Positions 18,001 to 28,749 of a stretch of 64,000 nucleotides of DNA are shown piece by piece. Below the pieces are notes generated by a model that saw only the letters and a list, made by a program, of their open reading frames with translations, had not been told where the DNA came from and made no database searches. The position numbers and the translations under genes were made by a program. Numbering within the stretch: position 1 is the first letter of the stretch; each line of letters begins with the position of its first letter. Source of the DNA: an uncultured Bacilli bacterium (lineage in GTDB: Bacteria; Bacillota_I; Bacilli_A; RF39; UBA660); contig CAKOXP010000002.1 of NCBI GenBank assembly GCA_934130175.1, positions 1 through 64,000 of the forward strand, given 5' to 3'.

Positions 18001-18681
18001 GATGGAGCAAAGATTTCTGATATTCAAGCAATGATGAAAGAAGCTGGAATGGACGAAGATGGAAAAACTGTATTATACGATGGACGTACTGGTGAAGCTT
18101 TTGATAACCGTATATCTGTTGGTGTTATGTACATGATTAAACTACACCACATGGTAGATGATAAATTACATGCTAGATCTACAGGACCATACTCATTAGT
18201 TACTCAACAACCACTTGGTGGTAAAGCTCAATTCGGTGGTCAAAGATTTGGTGAAATGGAAGTTTGGGCATTATATGCATATGGTGCAGCTCATACATTA
18301 CAAGAAATTCTTACTGTTAAATCAGATGACGTAGTTGGCCGTGTTAAAGTTTATGAATCAATCGTTAAGGGTCAACAAATAAATCAAGCTGGTGTTCCAG
18401 AATCATTCAGAGTATTGATGAAAGAATTCCAAGCATTAGGACTTGATATTTCGATAATCAATGATAAAGGTGAAAACCTAGGATTAAAAGAAATAGAAGA
18501 GGATGAAGAAAAAGAAGATACTAATCCTGTTTCAGAAATAGTTGATACACCAGCACTTCCTGTTAGTGAAGATACAACTGATGAATCATACGATGAAGAA
18601 GAAACAGATGAGAGTGAAGAAGAAGACTATGATTTCGATGAAAGTGAAATTGAAGTAGAAGAGGAAGGAGCTGATCTTTAA
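15073..18681 (+). CDS. rpoB: DNA-directed RNA polymerase subunit beta
   Basis: Catalytic beta subunit of RNA polymerase. Conserved blocks include [17 protein letters not shown], the rifampicin-pocket region [18 protein letters not shown] followed by [16 protein letters not shown] sequence (here [12 protein letters not shown]), and [13 protein letters not shown]. The GTG at 15073 is preferred because GGGGTGA lies 5 bases upstream; an ORF upstream of it adds 19 residues with no RBS. The last 65 or so residues are a strongly acidic D/E-rich tail beyond the usual end. Its stop overlaps the rpoC start by one base, so the subunits are translationally coupled. Confidence 0.98.
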   Translation: MSYKIVKCGDHRERRNFSKIRNTYELKDLLEIQKKSYNWFIETGIKEVFEDLFPVENFSGTLSLEFGDYHFDEPRYSIKESKDRETTYSAPLKVEVRLFNRETGEVKEQEIFMGDMPMMTDSGTFVINGAERVIVSQLVRSPSVYFNHEIDKNGRELITSQIIPTRGTWLEFEADARDVLYVRIDRTRKVTLTTLLRAFGLSSDEEIFNMFGEDDYLKNTIAKDSTKNTDEALIEIYEKLRPGEPATLDSSKNQIITRFFDEFRYDLARVGRYKFNRKLNVTDRLLGQTLAEDIIVDGKTVLEKGTVFTKAILEENKELFANGYGVVEAKVNEELDTYNKVQEIKIVDPSDKKKKIIVIGNDQTIDEKRLTISDVYASISYYLNLLHGVGNFDEIDHLANRRIRQVGELLQNQFRIGVSRMERVIRERMTTQEMEEVTPKTLINIRPVTAAMKEFFGSSQLSQFMDQTNPIAELTNKRRLSALGPGGLSRDRAGVEVRDVNTSHYGRICPIESPEGPNIGLITSLASYAKIDDYGFIMTPYRKVENCKITDTVEYLTADEEADYIISQSTVGTNEDNIITDEQVNARLRGENILAKPEQVDYIDVSPQQVVSVTTSCIPFLEHDDATRALMGANMQRQAMPLIKTEAPFVGTGVEHIAAKDSGVCIVAKADGVVEYADAKKIIVKNAKGKDTYYLANFELANAGICNHQRPIVKVGDKVKAGETILADGNSTDKGELALGKNMVVAFMTFNGYNYEDAVILNENLVKDDKLTSLHLEDYEMQCRETKLGPEEITRDIPNVSEEARKNLDENGIITIGTEVKEGDILVGKVTPKGMAELTSEEKLLHAIFGEKTREVRDTSLRVPHGGDGIVHDIKIYSRKDNDELPAGVSKVIRVYIIQKRKIQVGDKMSGRHGNKGVISLILPQEDMPYLPDGTPVDIMLNPQGVPSRMNLGQILELHMGMAAKKLGVHIATPVFDGAKISDIQAMMKEAGMDEDGKTVLYDGRTGEAFDNRISVGVMYMIKLHHMVDDKLHARSTGPYSLVTQQPLGGKAQFGGQRFGEMEVWALYAYGAAHTLQEILTVKSDDVVGRVKVYESIVKGQQINQAGVPESFRVLMKEFQALGLDISIINDKGENLGLKEIEEDEEKEDTNPVSEIVDTPALPVSEDTTDESYDEEETDESEEEDYDFDESEIEVEEEGADL

Positions 18682-21600
18682 TGATAGAAGTAAATAAGTT
18701 TGAGGCATTAAAAATTGGTATTGCTTCTTCTGATAAAATTCGTGAATGGTCTTATGGAGAAGTAAAAAAACCAGAAACAATTAACTATCGTACTCTACGT
18801 CCAGAACGTGATGGTTTGTACTGTGAAAAAATCTTTGGACCAACTAAAGATTTTGAATGTGCATGTGGAAAATATAAAAGAGTACGTTACAAAAATATAG
18901 TATGTGATCGTTGTGGAGTAGAGGTAACTCGTAGCAAGGTTCGTCGTGAACGTATGGGACATATCGAACTTGCTTCTCCTGTTTCTCATATTTGGTTCTT
19001 TAAAGGTGTTCCTTCTCGTATGGGATTAGTTCTTGATATGAGCCCAAGGGACTTAGAGGAAGTATTATACTTTGTTAGTTATGTAGTAATCGATAAAGGA
19101 AATGCTCCTTTAGAAAATAAGCAAACTTTATCAGAAAAAGAGTACCGTGCATATTATGAAAAATATGGTACTGGATTTAAAGTTGGTATGGGTGCTGAAG
19201 CAATTAAGGAACTTTTAAAGAAAGTAGACTTAAAGAAAGAAATTGATGAAATTACTAAAGAATTAGAAACAGCACAAGGACAAAAAAGAACAAGATTATT
19301 AAAGAGATTAGATGTTTTAGCAGCATTCTATGAATCAGGACAAAAACCTGAATGGATGATTTTAGATGTAATTCCAGTTATTCCTCCAGATATTCGTCCA
19401 ATGATTCAATTAGATGGTGGTAGATTTGCGACATCAGATTTAAATGATTTATATAGACGTGTTATTAACCGTAATAATCGTTTAAAGAAATTAATTGATT
19501 TAGGAGCTCCTGGTATCATTATTCAAAATGAAAAACGTATGTTACAAGAAGCTGTAGATGCATTATTCGATAATGGTAGACGCGGTAGAAGTGTTACAGG
19601 TGCTGGAAATAGACCTTTAAAATCACTTTCTAGTATGTTAAAAGGTAAACAAGGACGTTTCCGTCAAAACTTACTTGGAAAACGTGTTGACTACTCTGGT
19701 CGTTCAGTTATCGTTGTTGGACCAAGCTTAAAGATGTATCAATGTGGTATTCCAAAAGAAATGGCTCTAGAATTATTTAAACCACATGTTATTCATGGTT
19801 TAGTTTCTAAAGATATTGCTCACAATATTAAAGCAGCTAAGAGATTAATTGAAAATCAAGATCCAGTTGTATGGGATGTAGTAGAAGAAGTTATTAAAGA
19901 ACATCCAGTTCTACTTAACCGTGCTCCTACATTACATAGACTTGGTATTCAAGCATTCGAACCAGTATTAGTTGGTGGTAAGGCAATCAGACTTCACCCA
20001 TTAGTTTGTCCAGCATTCAACGCTGACTTCGATGGTGACCAGATGGCTGTTCACGTACCACTTTCTGAAGAAGCTCAAGCAGAAGCAAGATTATTAATGC
20101 TTGGTTCTAATAATATCCTTCATCCAAAGAGTGGAGATCCAATTGTTACTCCATCACAAGATATGGTTTTAGGTAACTACTATATTACAATGGAAAAAGC
20201 AGGAGAAGATGGTGAAGGTAGAGTATTCAAAAACGAAAATGAAGCTTTAATGGCTTATGAACGTAAAGAAATTACTTTACATACTCGTATTGCTCTTCCT
20301 GTAGATTCATTTAAACATAAATTATTTACAGATGAACAAAAAGGAAAATACTTAGTTACTACAGTTGGTAAAATCAAGTTTAATGAAATTTTACCTGATT
20401 CATTTGCATATGTTAATGAACCAACTGATACTAATATTCAAAGTATTACTCCTAATAAATATTTCCTTGAAAAAGGTACAAATATTAAAGAAGCAATTGC
20501 TGCTATGCCATTAGTAAAACCTTTTGCTAAAGGTACACTTGAAAAGATAATTGCTCAAGTATTTAAACGTTATAAAACTACTGAAACTTCTGAAATGCTT
20601 GATAAATTAAAAGACTTAGGTTTCTATTATTCAACTATAGCTGGTATTACAGTTAGTATGAGTGATATCGAAGCAAGTCAAAAGAAACCAGAAATCGTTG
20701 AAGAAGCACGTAAGGTAGTTGAAAAGATTAATAAACAATATAAACGTGGTTTAATAACAGAAGAAGAAAGATTTACTAAAGTTATTGATACATGGAATGG
20801 AGCAACAGACCAAGTTAAAGCTGAACTTGAAGAGATTTCTCAAACAGATATAGATAACCCAATCTTCATCATGATGAACTCTAAAGCTCGTGGTAACATT
20901 TCAAACTTTACTCAGGTTGCTGGTATGCGTGGTATTATGGCTAAACCAGATGGTACTCCAGTTGAAATTCCAATTCTTTCAAACTTTATTGAAGGACTTT
21001 CAGTTGCAGAATTCTTCTTATCTACACATGGTGCTAGAAAAGGTAGTGCTGATACAGCATTAAAGACTGCAGACTCTGGATATCTAACAAGACGTTTAGT
21101 TGATGTTTCTCAAGATATGATTATTAGAGAAGCTGATTGTGGTACTGACCAAGGTGTTGTTGTTAGTGATTTCATTAATGAAAAAACAGGAGCTGTTATT
21201 GAAAGCTTAAGAGATAGAATTGTTGGACGTTTTGCTAACAAGAAGGTTATTGATCCTAATACTAAGAAAGTACTTGTTGAACGTCTAGAAATGATTACAG
21301 AATCAATTGCTGATAAGATAGTTGAAGCTGGAATTAAAGAAGTAGAAATTCGTACAATCTTAACTTGTGGTACTGCTAATGGATTATGTCAAAAATGTTA
21401 TGGACGTAACTTAGCTACAGGAAACTTAGTTGAAATTGGTGAAGCTGTCGGAGTTATGGCTGCTCAATCAATTGGTGAACCTGGTACTCAGCTTACAATG
21501 CGTACATTCCACTCAGGAGGAGTTGCTCATGGTGGTGATGCTGATATCACTCAAGGTCTTCCTCGTGTTCAAGAATTATTTGAAGCTAGAAATCCAAAAG

Positions 21601-22319
21601 CTAAAGCTACAATTGCTGAAATCGATGGTAAAATTACTAAGATTAAAGAAGAACATGGTAAATACAAGATTAGTATTACCAATAAATTAGAAACTAAAGA
21701 ACATGTAACAAATTATGGTTCTAAACTATGTGTTGAGAAAGGTGACGAAGTTGTTTGTGGACAAAAACTTACTGAAGGAGCTATTAGTCCAAAAGAATTA
21801 CTTGCTGTTACTGATCCAATTACAACTCAACAATATATCTTAAAAGAAGTTCAATATACATACCGTTCTCAAGGTGTTGATATTTCTGATAAACATATTG
21901 AAGTAATTGCACGTAGAATGATTTCTAAAATACGTATCGTTGAATCAGGAGATACTAAATTCTTACCTGGTAGTCTTGTTAACTTCCGTGAATTCACAGA
22001 TGAAAACAAAGATGTTATCATTAAAGGTAAAAAACCAGCTGTTGGTAAACCAGTATTACTTGGTATTACAAAAGCTTCACTTGAAACTGATTCATTCCTT
22101 TCAGCAGCATCATTCCAAGAGACAACAAGAATCTTAACTGATGCAGCTATTAAGGGTAAAGTTGATCACCTAGAAGGATTAAAAGAAAATGTAATCATTG
22201 GTAAATTAATCCCTGCTGGAACTGGTAGTAAGAGATATTCAAATGTTTCTTATGACTTAGAACAAGAATTTGTTGATGAAGAACCATTAGACAAATTAGA
22301 AGATCAATTTATGGAATAG
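18681..22319 (+). CDS. rpoC: DNA-directed RNA polymerase subunit beta'
   Basis: Largest RNA polymerase subunit, 1212 residues. It has the N-terminal zinc site ([20 protein letters not shown], about residues 60-78), the active-site [12 protein letters not shown] magnesium motif (about 448), the bridge-helix and trigger-loop region with [19 protein letters not shown] (about 924), and a second zinc site. Length matches Bacillus RpoC. Starts on the last base of the rpoB stop. Confidence 0.98.
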   Translation: MIEVNKFEALKIGIASSDKIREWSYGEVKKPETINYRTLRPERDGLYCEKIFGPTKDFECACGKYKRVRYKNIVCDRCGVEVTRSKVRRERMGHIELASPVSHIWFFKGVPSRMGLVLDMSPRDLEEVLYFVSYVVIDKGNAPLENKQTLSEKEYRAYYEKYGTGFKVGMGAEAIKELLKKVDLKKEIDEITKELETAQGQKRTRLLKRLDVLAAFYESGQKPEWMILDVIPVIPPDIRPMIQLDGGRFATSDLNDLYRRVINRNNRLKKLIDLGAPGIIIQNEKRMLQEAVDALFDNGRRGRSVTGAGNRPLKSLSSMLKGKQGRFRQNLLGKRVDYSGRSVIVVGPSLKMYQCGIPKEMALELFKPHVIHGLVSKDIAHNIKAAKRLIENQDPVVWDVVEEVIKEHPVLLNRAPTLHRLGIQAFEPVLVGGKAIRLHPLVCPAFNADFDGDQMAVHVPLSEEAQAEARLLMLGSNNILHPKSGDPIVTPSQDMVLGNYYITMEKAGEDGEGRVFKNENEALMAYERKEITLHTRIALPVDSFKHKLFTDEQKGKYLVTTVGKIKFNEILPDSFAYVNEPTDTNIQSITPNKYFLEKGTNIKEAIAAMPLVKPFAKGTLEKIIAQVFKRYKTTETSEMLDKLKDLGFYYSTIAGITVSMSDIEASQKKPEIVEEARKVVEKINKQYKRGLITEEERFTKVIDTWNGATDQVKAELEEISQTDIDNPIFIMMNSKARGNISNFTQVAGMRGIMAKPDGTPVEIPILSNFIEGLSVAEFFLSTHGARKGSADTALKTADSGYLTRRLVDVSQDMIIREADCGTDQGVVVSDFINEKTGAVIESLRDRIVGRFANKKVIDPNTKKVLVERLEMITESIADKIVEAGIKEVEIRTILTCGTANGLCQKCYGRNLATGNLVEIGEAVGVMAAQSIGEPGTQLTMRTFHSGGVAHGGDADITQGLPRVQELFEARNPKAKATIAEIDGKITKIKEEHGKYKISITNKLETKEHVTNYGSKLCVEKGDEVVCGQKLTEGAISPKELLAVTDPITTQQYILKEVQYTYRSQGVDISDKHIEVIARRMISKIRIVESGDTKFLPGSLVNFREFTDENKDVIIKGKKPAVGKPVLLGITKASLETDSFLSAASFQETTRILTDAAIKGKVDHLEGLKENVIIGKLIPAGTGSKRYSNVSYDLEQEFVDEEPLDKLEDQFME

Positions 22320-22342
22320 GCTATATTACCTATTCTTTTTCT
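22313..22342 (+). terminator. intrinsic terminator overlapping the rpoC stop
   Basis: AATAGG and CCTATT arms with a T-rich tail; the stop codon is in the stem. Confidence 0.8.
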
Positions 22343-22389
22343 TTACAAAATAATTTAAATAACATATAATTTTTATGGAGATGAATGCT

Positions 22390-22542
22390 ATGAAGTTAAA
22401 TAATAAAGGTTTTGGATTATCAGCAATGATTACTTTTATAGTTATATTATCTTTGTTTATTATTCTAGTTGCAGTATTAGCTCATCAAGATAAAATTGAT
22501 AATAGCCCTAATTCATTATTAGAAACAAATTATATAATTTAG
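22390..22542 (+). CDS. small pilin-like membrane protein
   Basis: A 50-residue protein with RBS GGAG 9 bases upstream. It has a short basic head ending NNKGFGLSAM, one long hydrophobic helix and a short polar tail. The KGF junction followed by a helix looks like a type IV prepilin leader cut after the glycine, but position 5 lacks the usual glutamate and there is no globular domain, so a plain single-span microprotein is equally possible. It sits in the rpoC-rpsL gap, where Bacillus has an L7Ae-like gene. Confidence 0.5.
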   Translation: MKLNNKGFGLSAMITFIVILSLFIILVAVLAHQDKIDNSPNSLLETNYII

Positions 22543-22552
22543 GAATAAAATA

Positions 22553-22640
22553 TTGACATTAGAATAATATAGTGTTATATTAACTATGCTGATAAAAAAG
22601 CTTTGCTTTCGGGCAAAGTTTTATTTAGAGGGAAATATGA
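22553..22640 (+). promoter_or_regulatory. promoter and hairpin leader of rpsL
   Basis: TTGACA (22553-22558), 17-bp spacer and TATATT (22576-22581) with TGT extended -10. The leader carries a CTTTGC/GCAAAG hairpin followed by TTTTATTT (about 22600-22625), a terminator-like attenuator before the S12-S7-EF-G genes. Confidence 0.7.
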
Positions 22641-22677
22641 TACACCTGGACATGTGTAAAGAAAGGAGAGTTATTTT

Positions 22678-23091
22678 ATGCCTACAATTAACCAATTAGT
22701 TCACAAAAGACGTGGTAAAAAAGTAAGAAAGAGTAAAGCACCAGTACTTGGTGTTGGTATAAATACAATCAGAAAAAAAGCAACAGATACAAAATCACCA
22801 CAAAAACGTGGAGTATGTACTCGTGTTGGTACTAAGACACCTAAGAAACCAAACTCAGCATTACGTAAATATGCTCGTGTTCGTTTATCTAATGGAAAAG
22901 AAGTAGATACTTATATTCCTGGTATTGGACATAACTTACAAGAACATAGTGTTGTTTTAATCCGTGGTGGACGTGTTAAGGACTTAATCGGAGTTCGTTA
23001 TCATGTAGTTCGTGGAACACTTGATACAGCTGGAGTTAAAGACCGTAAACAAGGACGTAGTAAATACGGAGCTAAAAGACCAAAGAATTAA
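22678..23091 (+). CDS. rpsL: 30S ribosomal protein S12
   Basis: Decoding-centre protein, 137 residues. Contains the conserved [19 protein letters not shown] block with the lysine tied to streptomycin response, and [20 protein letters not shown]. First gene of the str operon here. Confidence 0.98.
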   Translation: MPTINQLVHKRRGKKVRKSKAPVLGVGINTIRKKATDTKSPQKRGVCTRVGTKTPKKPNSALRKYARVRLSNGKEVDTYIPGIGHNLQEHSVVLIRGGRVKDLIGVRYHVVRGTLDTAGVKDRKQGRSKYGAKRPKN

Positions 23092-23119
23092 AATAAAATA
23101 GTGAAGGGAGGAAATTTAA

Positions 23120-23587
23120 ATGCGTAAGAGACGTGCAGTAAAAAGAGATGTTTTACCAGATCCTATATACAAGTCAAAAGTAGTTACTAAGTTAATTAAT
23201 ACTATTATGCTTGATGGTAAAAAGGGAACAGCTCAATCTATACTATATGAAGCATTTGAAATAATTAAATCAAAGACTGGTAAAGATCCACTTGAAGTAT
23301 TCAATCAAGCTATGGAAAATATTAAACCAGCTCTTGAAGTTAAATCTCGCCGTGTAGGTGGATCAAACTATCAAGTACCTATAGAAGTATCACCAGCAAG
23401 AAGTCAAGCGCTAGCTTTAAGATGGTTAGTTAAATATTCTCGTGAACGTGGTGGTAAGGGAATGGCTGAAAATTTAGCCAATGAAATAATTGATGCATCA
23501 AATGGAACAGGTGCAGCAGTTAAAAAACGTGAAGATACTCATAGAATGGCTGAAGCTAACAAGGCTTTCGCACATTATAGATGGTAG
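23120..23587 (+). CDS. rpsG: 30S ribosomal protein S7
   Basis: 16S rRNA-binding protein that nucleates the 30S head, 155 residues, with the [18 protein letters not shown] motif and the C-terminal [17 protein letters not shown]. Preceded by GGGAGG; 15 bases separate it from fusA. Confidence 0.98.
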   Translation: MRKRRAVKRDVLPDPIYKSKVVTKLINTIMLDGKKGTAQSILYEAFEIIKSKTGKDPLEVFNQAMENIKPALEVKSRRVGGSNYQVPIEVSPARSQALALRWLVKYSRERGGKGMAENLANEIIDASNGTGAAVKKREDTHRMAEANKAFAHYRW

Positions 23588-23602
23588 GAAAGGAATAATA
23601 AT

Positions 23603-25672
23603 ATGGCAAGAGATACGTCTTTAGAAAAGACAAGAAATATTGGAATCATGGCTCATATTGATGCAGGTAAAACTACAACAACTGAGCGTGTATTATTTCA
23701 TACTGGTGTCACTCATAAAATTGGTGAAACTCATGATGGTGAAAGCCAAATGGACTGGATGGCACAAGAACAAGAACGTGGTATTACTATCACATCTGCC
23801 GCTACAACAGCTCACTGGAAAGGTTATAGATTAAATATTATCGATACACCAGGACACGTAGACTTTACTATTGAAGTTAGCCGTAGTCTTCGTGTACTTG
23901 ATGGTTCTGTAGCTTTAATCGATGCTCAAGCTGGTGTTGAACCTCAAACTGAAACAGTTTGGAGACAAGCTTCTGAATTCAAAGTTCCTCGTATTATTTT
24001 TGCAAATAAAATGGATAAGATGGGTGCTAACTTTGAATACAGTTTAAAAACTATTGATGAACGTTTAGGAGTTAATGCTAAACCAATCGAATGGCCAATT
24101 GGTGCTGAATCAGAATTCAATGGAGTTATTGATTTAGTTACAATGAAAGCTTATAAATACGATGGTAAACAAGATGAAAATCCTGAAGAAATTGAAATTC
24201 CTGCTGACTTAAAAGATATAGCTGAAGCTAAACGTGCTGAGTTAATCGAAGCAGTTGCTGAATTTGATGATGAAATGATGATGACATATCTTGATGGTGG
24301 AGAAGTATCAATCGATATGATCAAAAAAGCAATTCGTACAGGAACTTTAAAAGCAGAATTCTTCCCAGTTATGTGTGGTACTGCTTTAGGAAATATGGGT
24401 ATTAAGTTATTACTTGATGCTGTACTTGATTATTTACCAAGCCCACTTGATATTCCATCAATTAAGGGTACAGATTTAGATGGTAATGAATGTGTAAGAC
24501 ATCCAAAGGATGATGAACCATTCTCAGCATTAGCATTCAAAGTTATGACTGATCCATTCGTTGGACGTTTAACATTCTTCAGAGTTTATTCAGGACACTT
24601 ATCAAGTGGTAGTTATGTATTAAACTCTACAAAAGATACTAAAGAAAGAATTGGACGTATTCTACAAATGCATGCTAACAACCGTAAAGAAATTACTGAT
24701 GTATACACAGGTGATATTGCAGCAGCAGTAGGACTTAAGAATACTACTACTGGTGATACATTATGTGATGAAAAGAAACCAGTTATTCTTGAAAGTTTAG
24801 TAGTTCCAGAACCAGTTATTCAATTAGCTGTTGAACCTAAGTCAAAAGCTGATCAAGATAAGATGGCTCTAGCTTTACAAAAGCTTGCTGAAGAAGATCC
24901 AACTTTCAAAGTTCACACAGATCATGAAACAGGTCAAACTGTTATTGCTGGTATGGGTGAATTACACTTAGATGTTTTAGTTGATCGTATGAAACGTGAA
25001 TTTAACGTTGAAGCTAACGTTGGAGCTCCACAAGTTGCATATCGTGAAACAATTAAACAAGCTGCTGATTGTGAAGGTAAATATATTAAACAATCAGGTG
25101 GACGTGGACAATATGGACATGTTTGGGTTAAATTCGAACCAAATCCTGATAAAGGATATGAATTCGTTGATGAAATTGTTGGTGGTGTTGTTCCTCGTGA
25201 ATACATCCCAGTTGTTGACAAGGGATTACAAGAAGCATTACAAACAGGTGTACTTGCAGGATATCCTATGATAGATGTTAAGGCAACATTATTTGATGGT
25301 TCTTACCATGATGTTGACTCTAACGAAATGGCATTCAAGATTGCTGCTAGCTTCGCATTAAAAGAAGCTAAGAACAAATGTAATCCAGTACTTCTTGAAC
25401 CAATCATGAAAGTTGATGTAACAACTCCAGAAGAATACTTCGGAAATGTTATGGGTGATTTAACAGCTCGTCGTGGTAAACCACTAGGACAAGAATCTCA
25501 AGGAAATGCTGTTAAATTAAGTGCTATGGTTCCACTTTCTGAAATGTTCGGATATGCTACTAACCTTCGTTCTAATACTCAAGGTAGAGCAACATTCATT
25601 ATGATTTTTGATCACTATGAAGAAGTTCCAAGAAACATTGCAGAAGAAATAATTAAAAAGAGTGGAAATTAA
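23603..25672 (+). CDS. fusA: elongation factor G
   Basis: Translocation GTPase, 689 residues. G-domain motifs are [15 protein letters not shown] (G1, about residue 17), RGITITSAA (G2), DTPGHVDFT (G3) and NKMDK (G4). The domain IV segment and the C-terminal [15 protein letters not shown] are present. Normal position in the str operon. Confidence 0.98.
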   Translation: MARDTSLEKTRNIGIMAHIDAGKTTTTERVLFHTGVTHKIGETHDGESQMDWMAQEQERGITITSAATTAHWKGYRLNIIDTPGHVDFTIEVSRSLRVLDGSVALIDAQAGVEPQTETVWRQASEFKVPRIIFANKMDKMGANFEYSLKTIDERLGVNAKPIEWPIGAESEFNGVIDLVTMKAYKYDGKQDENPEEIEIPADLKDIAEAKRAELIEAVAEFDDEMMMTYLDGGEVSIDMIKKAIRTGTLKAEFFPVMCGTALGNMGIKLLLDAVLDYLPSPLDIPSIKGTDLDGNECVRHPKDDEPFSALAFKVMTDPFVGRLTFFRVYSGHLSSGSYVLNSTKDTKERIGRILQMHANNRKEITDVYTGDIAAAVGLKNTTTGDTLCDEKKPVILESLVVPEPVIQLAVEPKSKADQDKMALALQKLAEEDPTFKVHTDHETGQTVIAGMGELHLDVLVDRMKREFNVEANVGAPQVAYRETIKQAADCEGKYIKQSGGRGQYGHVWVKFEPNPDKGYEFVDEIVGGVVPREYIPVVDKGLQEALQTGVLAGYPMIDVKATLFDGSYHDVDSNEMAFKIAASFALKEAKNKCNPVLLEPIMKVDVTTPEEYFGNVMGDLTARRGKPLGQESQGNAVKLSAMVPLSEMFGYATNLRSNTQGRATFIMIFDHYEEVPRNIAEEIIKKSGN

Positions 25673-25691
25673 TAAAAAGTTATCAAAATAG

Positions 25692-25720
25692 TTGAAAATT
25701 ATTCAATTATTAGATAAAAT
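25692..25720 (+). promoter_or_regulatory. candidate internal promoter before tuf
   Basis: TTGAAA (25692-25697), 17-bp spacer, TAAAAT (25715-25720), giving tuf a possible transcript separate from fusA. Confidence 0.5.
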
Positions 25721-25753
25721 AGATTTTGTAATAAATAAAGGAGGAAAATTTAT

Positions 25754-26938
25754 ATGGCAAAAGAAAAATTTGATCGTTCAAAACCACATGTTAACATTGG
25801 TACAATTGGACACGTAGATCATGGTAAAACTACATTAACTGCTGCTATTTCTAAATGTTTAGCTGGTAAAAACGGTAATGCTGCTGTTGATTTCGCTAAC
25901 ATTGATAAAGCACCAGAAGAAAGAGATCGTGGTATCACTATTAATACTGCTCATATCGAGTATAGTACTGATGCTAGACATTACGCTCACGTTGACTGCC
26001 CAGGACATGCTGACTATGTTAAGAACATGATTACTGGTGCTGCTCAAATGGATGGAGCTATCTTAGTTATTGCTGCTACAGATGGACCAATGGCACAAAC
26101 TCGTGAACATATCTTACTTGCTCGTCAAGTTGGAGTACCTAAAATGGTTGTATTCATGAATAAGTGTGATATGGTTGACGATCCAGAATTATTAGATTTA
26201 GTAGAAATGGAAATTCGTGATTTATTAAACGAATATGGTTTCGAAGGAGACGATACTCCAATTATTCGTGGTTCTGCATTAAAAGCTCTTGAAGGAGATC
26301 CAGAATGGACACCAAAGATTGATGAACTTATGGAAGCTGTTGATACATGGATTCCAACACCTGAAAGAGACAACGACAAACCATTCTTAATGAGTATTGA
26401 AGATGTATTCACTATTACAGGACGTGGAACAGTTGTTACTGGACGTGTTGAACGTGGTACATTAAAACTTAATGATGAAGTTGAAATCGTTGGTATTAAG
26501 CCAACTAAGAAGACTGTTGTTACTGGAATTGAAATGTTCCGTAAACAATTAGACTTTGCTGAAGCAGGAGACAATGCTGGTGTATTATTACGTGGTATTG
26601 CTCGTGAAGATGTTGAACGTGGACAAGTTCTTGCTAAACCAGGATCAGTTACACCTCATCATAAATTCAAAGCTGCAGTATACGTACTAAGCAAAGAAGA
26701 AGGTGGACGTCATACTCCATTCTTCAACAACTATCGTCCTCAATTCTATTTCAGAACTACAGACGTTACAGGTGTAATTACTTTACCTGCTGGAGTTGAA
26801 ATGGTAATGCCAGGTGATAACGTTGATATGGAAGTTGAATTAATTCATTCAATCGCTCTTGAAAACGGTACTAAGTTCTCTATCCGTGAAGGTGGACGTA
26901 CTGTTGGTGCTGGTTCAGTTTCAGAAATCGTTGAATAA
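25754..26938 (+). CDS. tuf: elongation factor Tu
   Basis: GTPase delivering aminoacyl-tRNA, 394 residues. G motifs are [29 protein letters not shown] and NKCD; domains 2 and 3 are complete, ending [10 protein letters not shown]. Strong RBS and the regular codon use of highly expressed genes. Confidence 0.98.
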   Translation: MAKEKFDRSKPHVNIGTIGHVDHGKTTLTAAISKCLAGKNGNAAVDFANIDKAPEERDRGITINTAHIEYSTDARHYAHVDCPGHADYVKNMITGAAQMDGAILVIAATDGPMAQTREHILLARQVGVPKMVVFMNKCDMVDDPELLDLVEMEIRDLLNEYGFEGDDTPIIRGSALKALEGDPEWTPKIDELMEAVDTWIPTPERDNDKPFLMSIEDVFTITGRGTVVTGRVERGTLKLNDEVEIVGIKPTKKTVVTGIEMFRKQLDFAEAGDNAGVLLRGIAREDVERGQVLAKPGSVTPHHKFKAAVYVLSKEEGGRHTPFFNNYRPQFYFRTTDVTGVITLPAGVEMVMPGDNVDMEVELIHSIALENGTKFSIREGGRTVGAGSVSEIVE

Positions 26939-26955
26939 TTATTCAGATAAATTAA

Positions 26956-26982
26956 AAAAATCGGTTTTTGCCGATTTTTTTA
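26956..26982 (+). terminator. intrinsic terminator after tuf
   Basis: AAATCGG and CCGATTT arms followed by a T run. Confidence 0.9.
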
Positions 26983-26990
26983 TTTTGTAG

Positions 26991-27030
26991 TAAAAATAAA
27001 ATGATTAAGCTAAACTTTTTGCTTAATCAT
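26991..27030 (-). terminator. intrinsic terminator of the leftward Fem-type gene
   Basis: ATGATTAAGC (27001-27010) and GCTTAATCAT (27021-27030), followed on the minus strand by TTTATTTTTA. Confidence 0.8.
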
Positions 27031-27037
27031 CTTTACT

Positions 27038-28276
27038 CTATTTGTTTAAATTCTTATATATACCATATTTAAAATTATTTAGGATAATATCATATTCACC
27101 AATATATTCAGTAACTGTTGAATTAAATCCTAATTTTGATTCGTTTAGACCAGCATATTTACTTTTTTTATCGAAGTTTCCACTTATTGCTCCTAAGTTA
27201 AAGTATTTCAACTTTTCATTTTGATAATCAGAAATCATTCTCCACTTTAATAAATAACTAGCATTTAAACTTTTAAACTTAGGGTCAACTCCTTCAGTAA
27301 TTAAGAAAGCAGCATTATCATAAACTATGTTTAATCCTCCACCTATTATTAATCCTTCGGGATAATTCTTTAGCATGTTAGTGGCAAAGATTAAATTACT
27401 TTTATAAACACTTAATAATTTATCTGATAACACTTTCTTGTTAAATATTTCTCTTCTGTCACCTTTTTGTTGAGCTAAATTTTGAAATTCAGCAGCTATC
27501 TTTTCATTTTTTTCTTGTTCATCTTCATATAATTTTTTACTATTAATTACAAATTGTTCTGTATTTAGTTTAGCGTAGAATACATCAGCATTTTTTCCAA
27601 AGCTAGCACATAATTCTTTGTAATACTTAAATGGTTTTTTATCAGTTCTTTTTACAAATTCATATAATTGTGTTAAGTCTTTAACTTCATCTCTATAAAC
27701 TTCTACTCCACACTTTAGGGCTTTATTAATTTTATTGCGACATCTTTTATCAAATGATTTGTATATTTCTCTAATATCTTTTTGTAATACAACTAATGTT
27801 TCCCATCTTGGTTTTTCTGTTTCAAAATAAATATTTTGGCCCTTATAATTAAATCCAGCTTGTTTTAAATTAGCCATTATCATATTAGCTTCATTATTGA
27901 TATTAACTATATTACCTTTATTATCTCTAATAGTGATTGGAATAGCTGGATCCATTCTTAACGATAAAATTCCAGTTTTTCCTAAATCTCTTTTTAGAGC
28001 CTCAACCAATTCTTCAACTTTTTTAGAATCAGTAAAATCAAATAATATTCCTCTAGGTGCATAAGCAATTTTATTTTTCATAAAAGCATTTTGTAGAAGT
28101 AACATTGATGCTCCTATAAGTCTATCATCATTATCTTCAGTAATCCCTATATAAGAAACTTCATAATTAAATTTAGGCATTATTCTAGAATACATAAAAG
28201 ATTGATAATAATTTCTGTACTTATGTTTTTTGGCAAAACTATCAAATTGTTCTTTTTCAATGTTACATATTTTCAT
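27038..28276 (-). CDS. Fem/MurM-type aminoacyltransferase
   Basis: A 412-residue member of the FemABX/MurM group, which transfers amino acids from aminoacyl-tRNA to the peptidoglycan stem peptide to build interpeptide bridges. Visible features are YYQSFMYSRIMPKF near residue 20, the APRGILFDF block near 84, the NKINKALKCGVEV segment (about 198) and a helical arm of roughly 60 charged residues (about 245-305) like the coiled arm of FemA. The C-terminal half has a second GNAT fold with KWRMISDY. ATG at 28276 (minus) has AGGAGG upstream; a longer start lacks an RBS. It is the only leftward gene in the core region. Confidence 0.85.
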   Translation of the reverse strand: MKICNIEKEQFDSFAKKHKYRNYYQSFMYSRIMPKFNYEVSYIGITEDNDDRLIGASMLLLQNAFMKNKIAYAPRGILFDFTDSKKVEELVEALKRDLGKTGILSLRMDPAIPITIRDNKGNIVNINNEANMIMANLKQAGFNYKGQNIYFETEKPRWETLVVLQKDIREIYKSFDKRCRNKINKALKCGVEVYRDEVKDLTQLYEFVKRTDKKPFKYYKELCASFGKNADVFYAKLNTEQFVINSKKLYEDEQEKNEKIAAEFQNLAQQKGDRREIFNKKVLSDKLLSVYKSNLIFATNMLKNYPEGLIIGGGLNIVYDNAAFLITEGVDPKFKSLNASYLLKWRMISDYQNEKLKYFNLGAISGNFDKKSKYAGLNESKLGFNSTVTEYIGEYDIILNNFKYGIYKNLNK

Positions 28277-28304
28277 TATGAGGCCTCCTATTTCATCATT
28301 ATTA

Positions 28305-28365
28305 ATTATAACACGTATGTTTTTTTGTTTCAATGCTTTACAAGACCATTTTTTTGATATACAAT
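28305..28365. promoter_or_regulatory. divergent promoter pair
   Basis: Minus strand: TTGAAA (28328-28333) and TATAAT (28305-28310), 17-bp spacer, TGT extended -10, for the Fem-type gene. Plus strand: TTTACA (28337-28342) and TACAAT (28360-28365), 17-bp spacer, for the DUF1292 gene. The two -35 boxes are 3 bases apart, so one regulator could touch both. Confidence 0.7.
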
Positions 28366-28386
28366 TATTATTATAAGGAGGCTAGT

Positions 28387-28659
28387 ATGGAAGAAACTAA
28401 AAAAGAATTAATTACTATTATTTCAGAAGAAGGAAAAGAAGAACAAGTAGAAGTTGTCGTTGCTTTTAAATTTAAAGATACAAATCAAGAATATATAGTT
28501 TATACAAAGAATGAAAAGGACTCTAATGGTAATGTTACTGTATATGTTTCAAGAATAGTAGAGGAAAATGGAATATCTAAATTAGATGGTATCGATGATG
28601 ATGACGAGTGGACTCGTATTAAAGCAGTACTAAGAGAACTTGCGAAGGATGAACAATAA
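28387..28659 (+). CDS. DUF1292 family small acidic protein
   Basis: A 90-residue protein with a beta-rich N-terminus (EEQVEVVVAFKFKDTNQEYIVYTK) and an acidic C-terminal block (DGIDDDDEWTRIKAVLREL), the layout of the DUF1292/YrzB family of Bacillota, whose role is unknown. In Bacillus yrzB lies near ruvX-type genes; here it stands before murD. ATG 28387 follows AAGGAGG. Confidence 0.75.
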   Translation: MEETKKELITIISEEGKEEQVEVVVAFKFKDTNQEYIVYTKNEKDSNGNVTVYVSRIVEENGISKLDGIDDDDEWTRIKAVLRELAKDEQ

Positions 28660-28749
28660 TAGTTGAAGTAGAGAAATCTACTTTTTCTTTTGCACAAATA
28701 AAGATGCTAAAAAATTATATATATAGTATAATATAAGTAGGTGATAAAA

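Noticed and set aside
18586..18989. Short minus-strand frames over the rpoB-rpoC junction
   Set aside because: Antisense to conserved coding regions, low-complexity translations, no start signals.
21430..22137. Plus-strand frames of 60-90 residues inside rpoC
   Set aside because: They are out-of-frame shadows of the beta-prime C-terminus.
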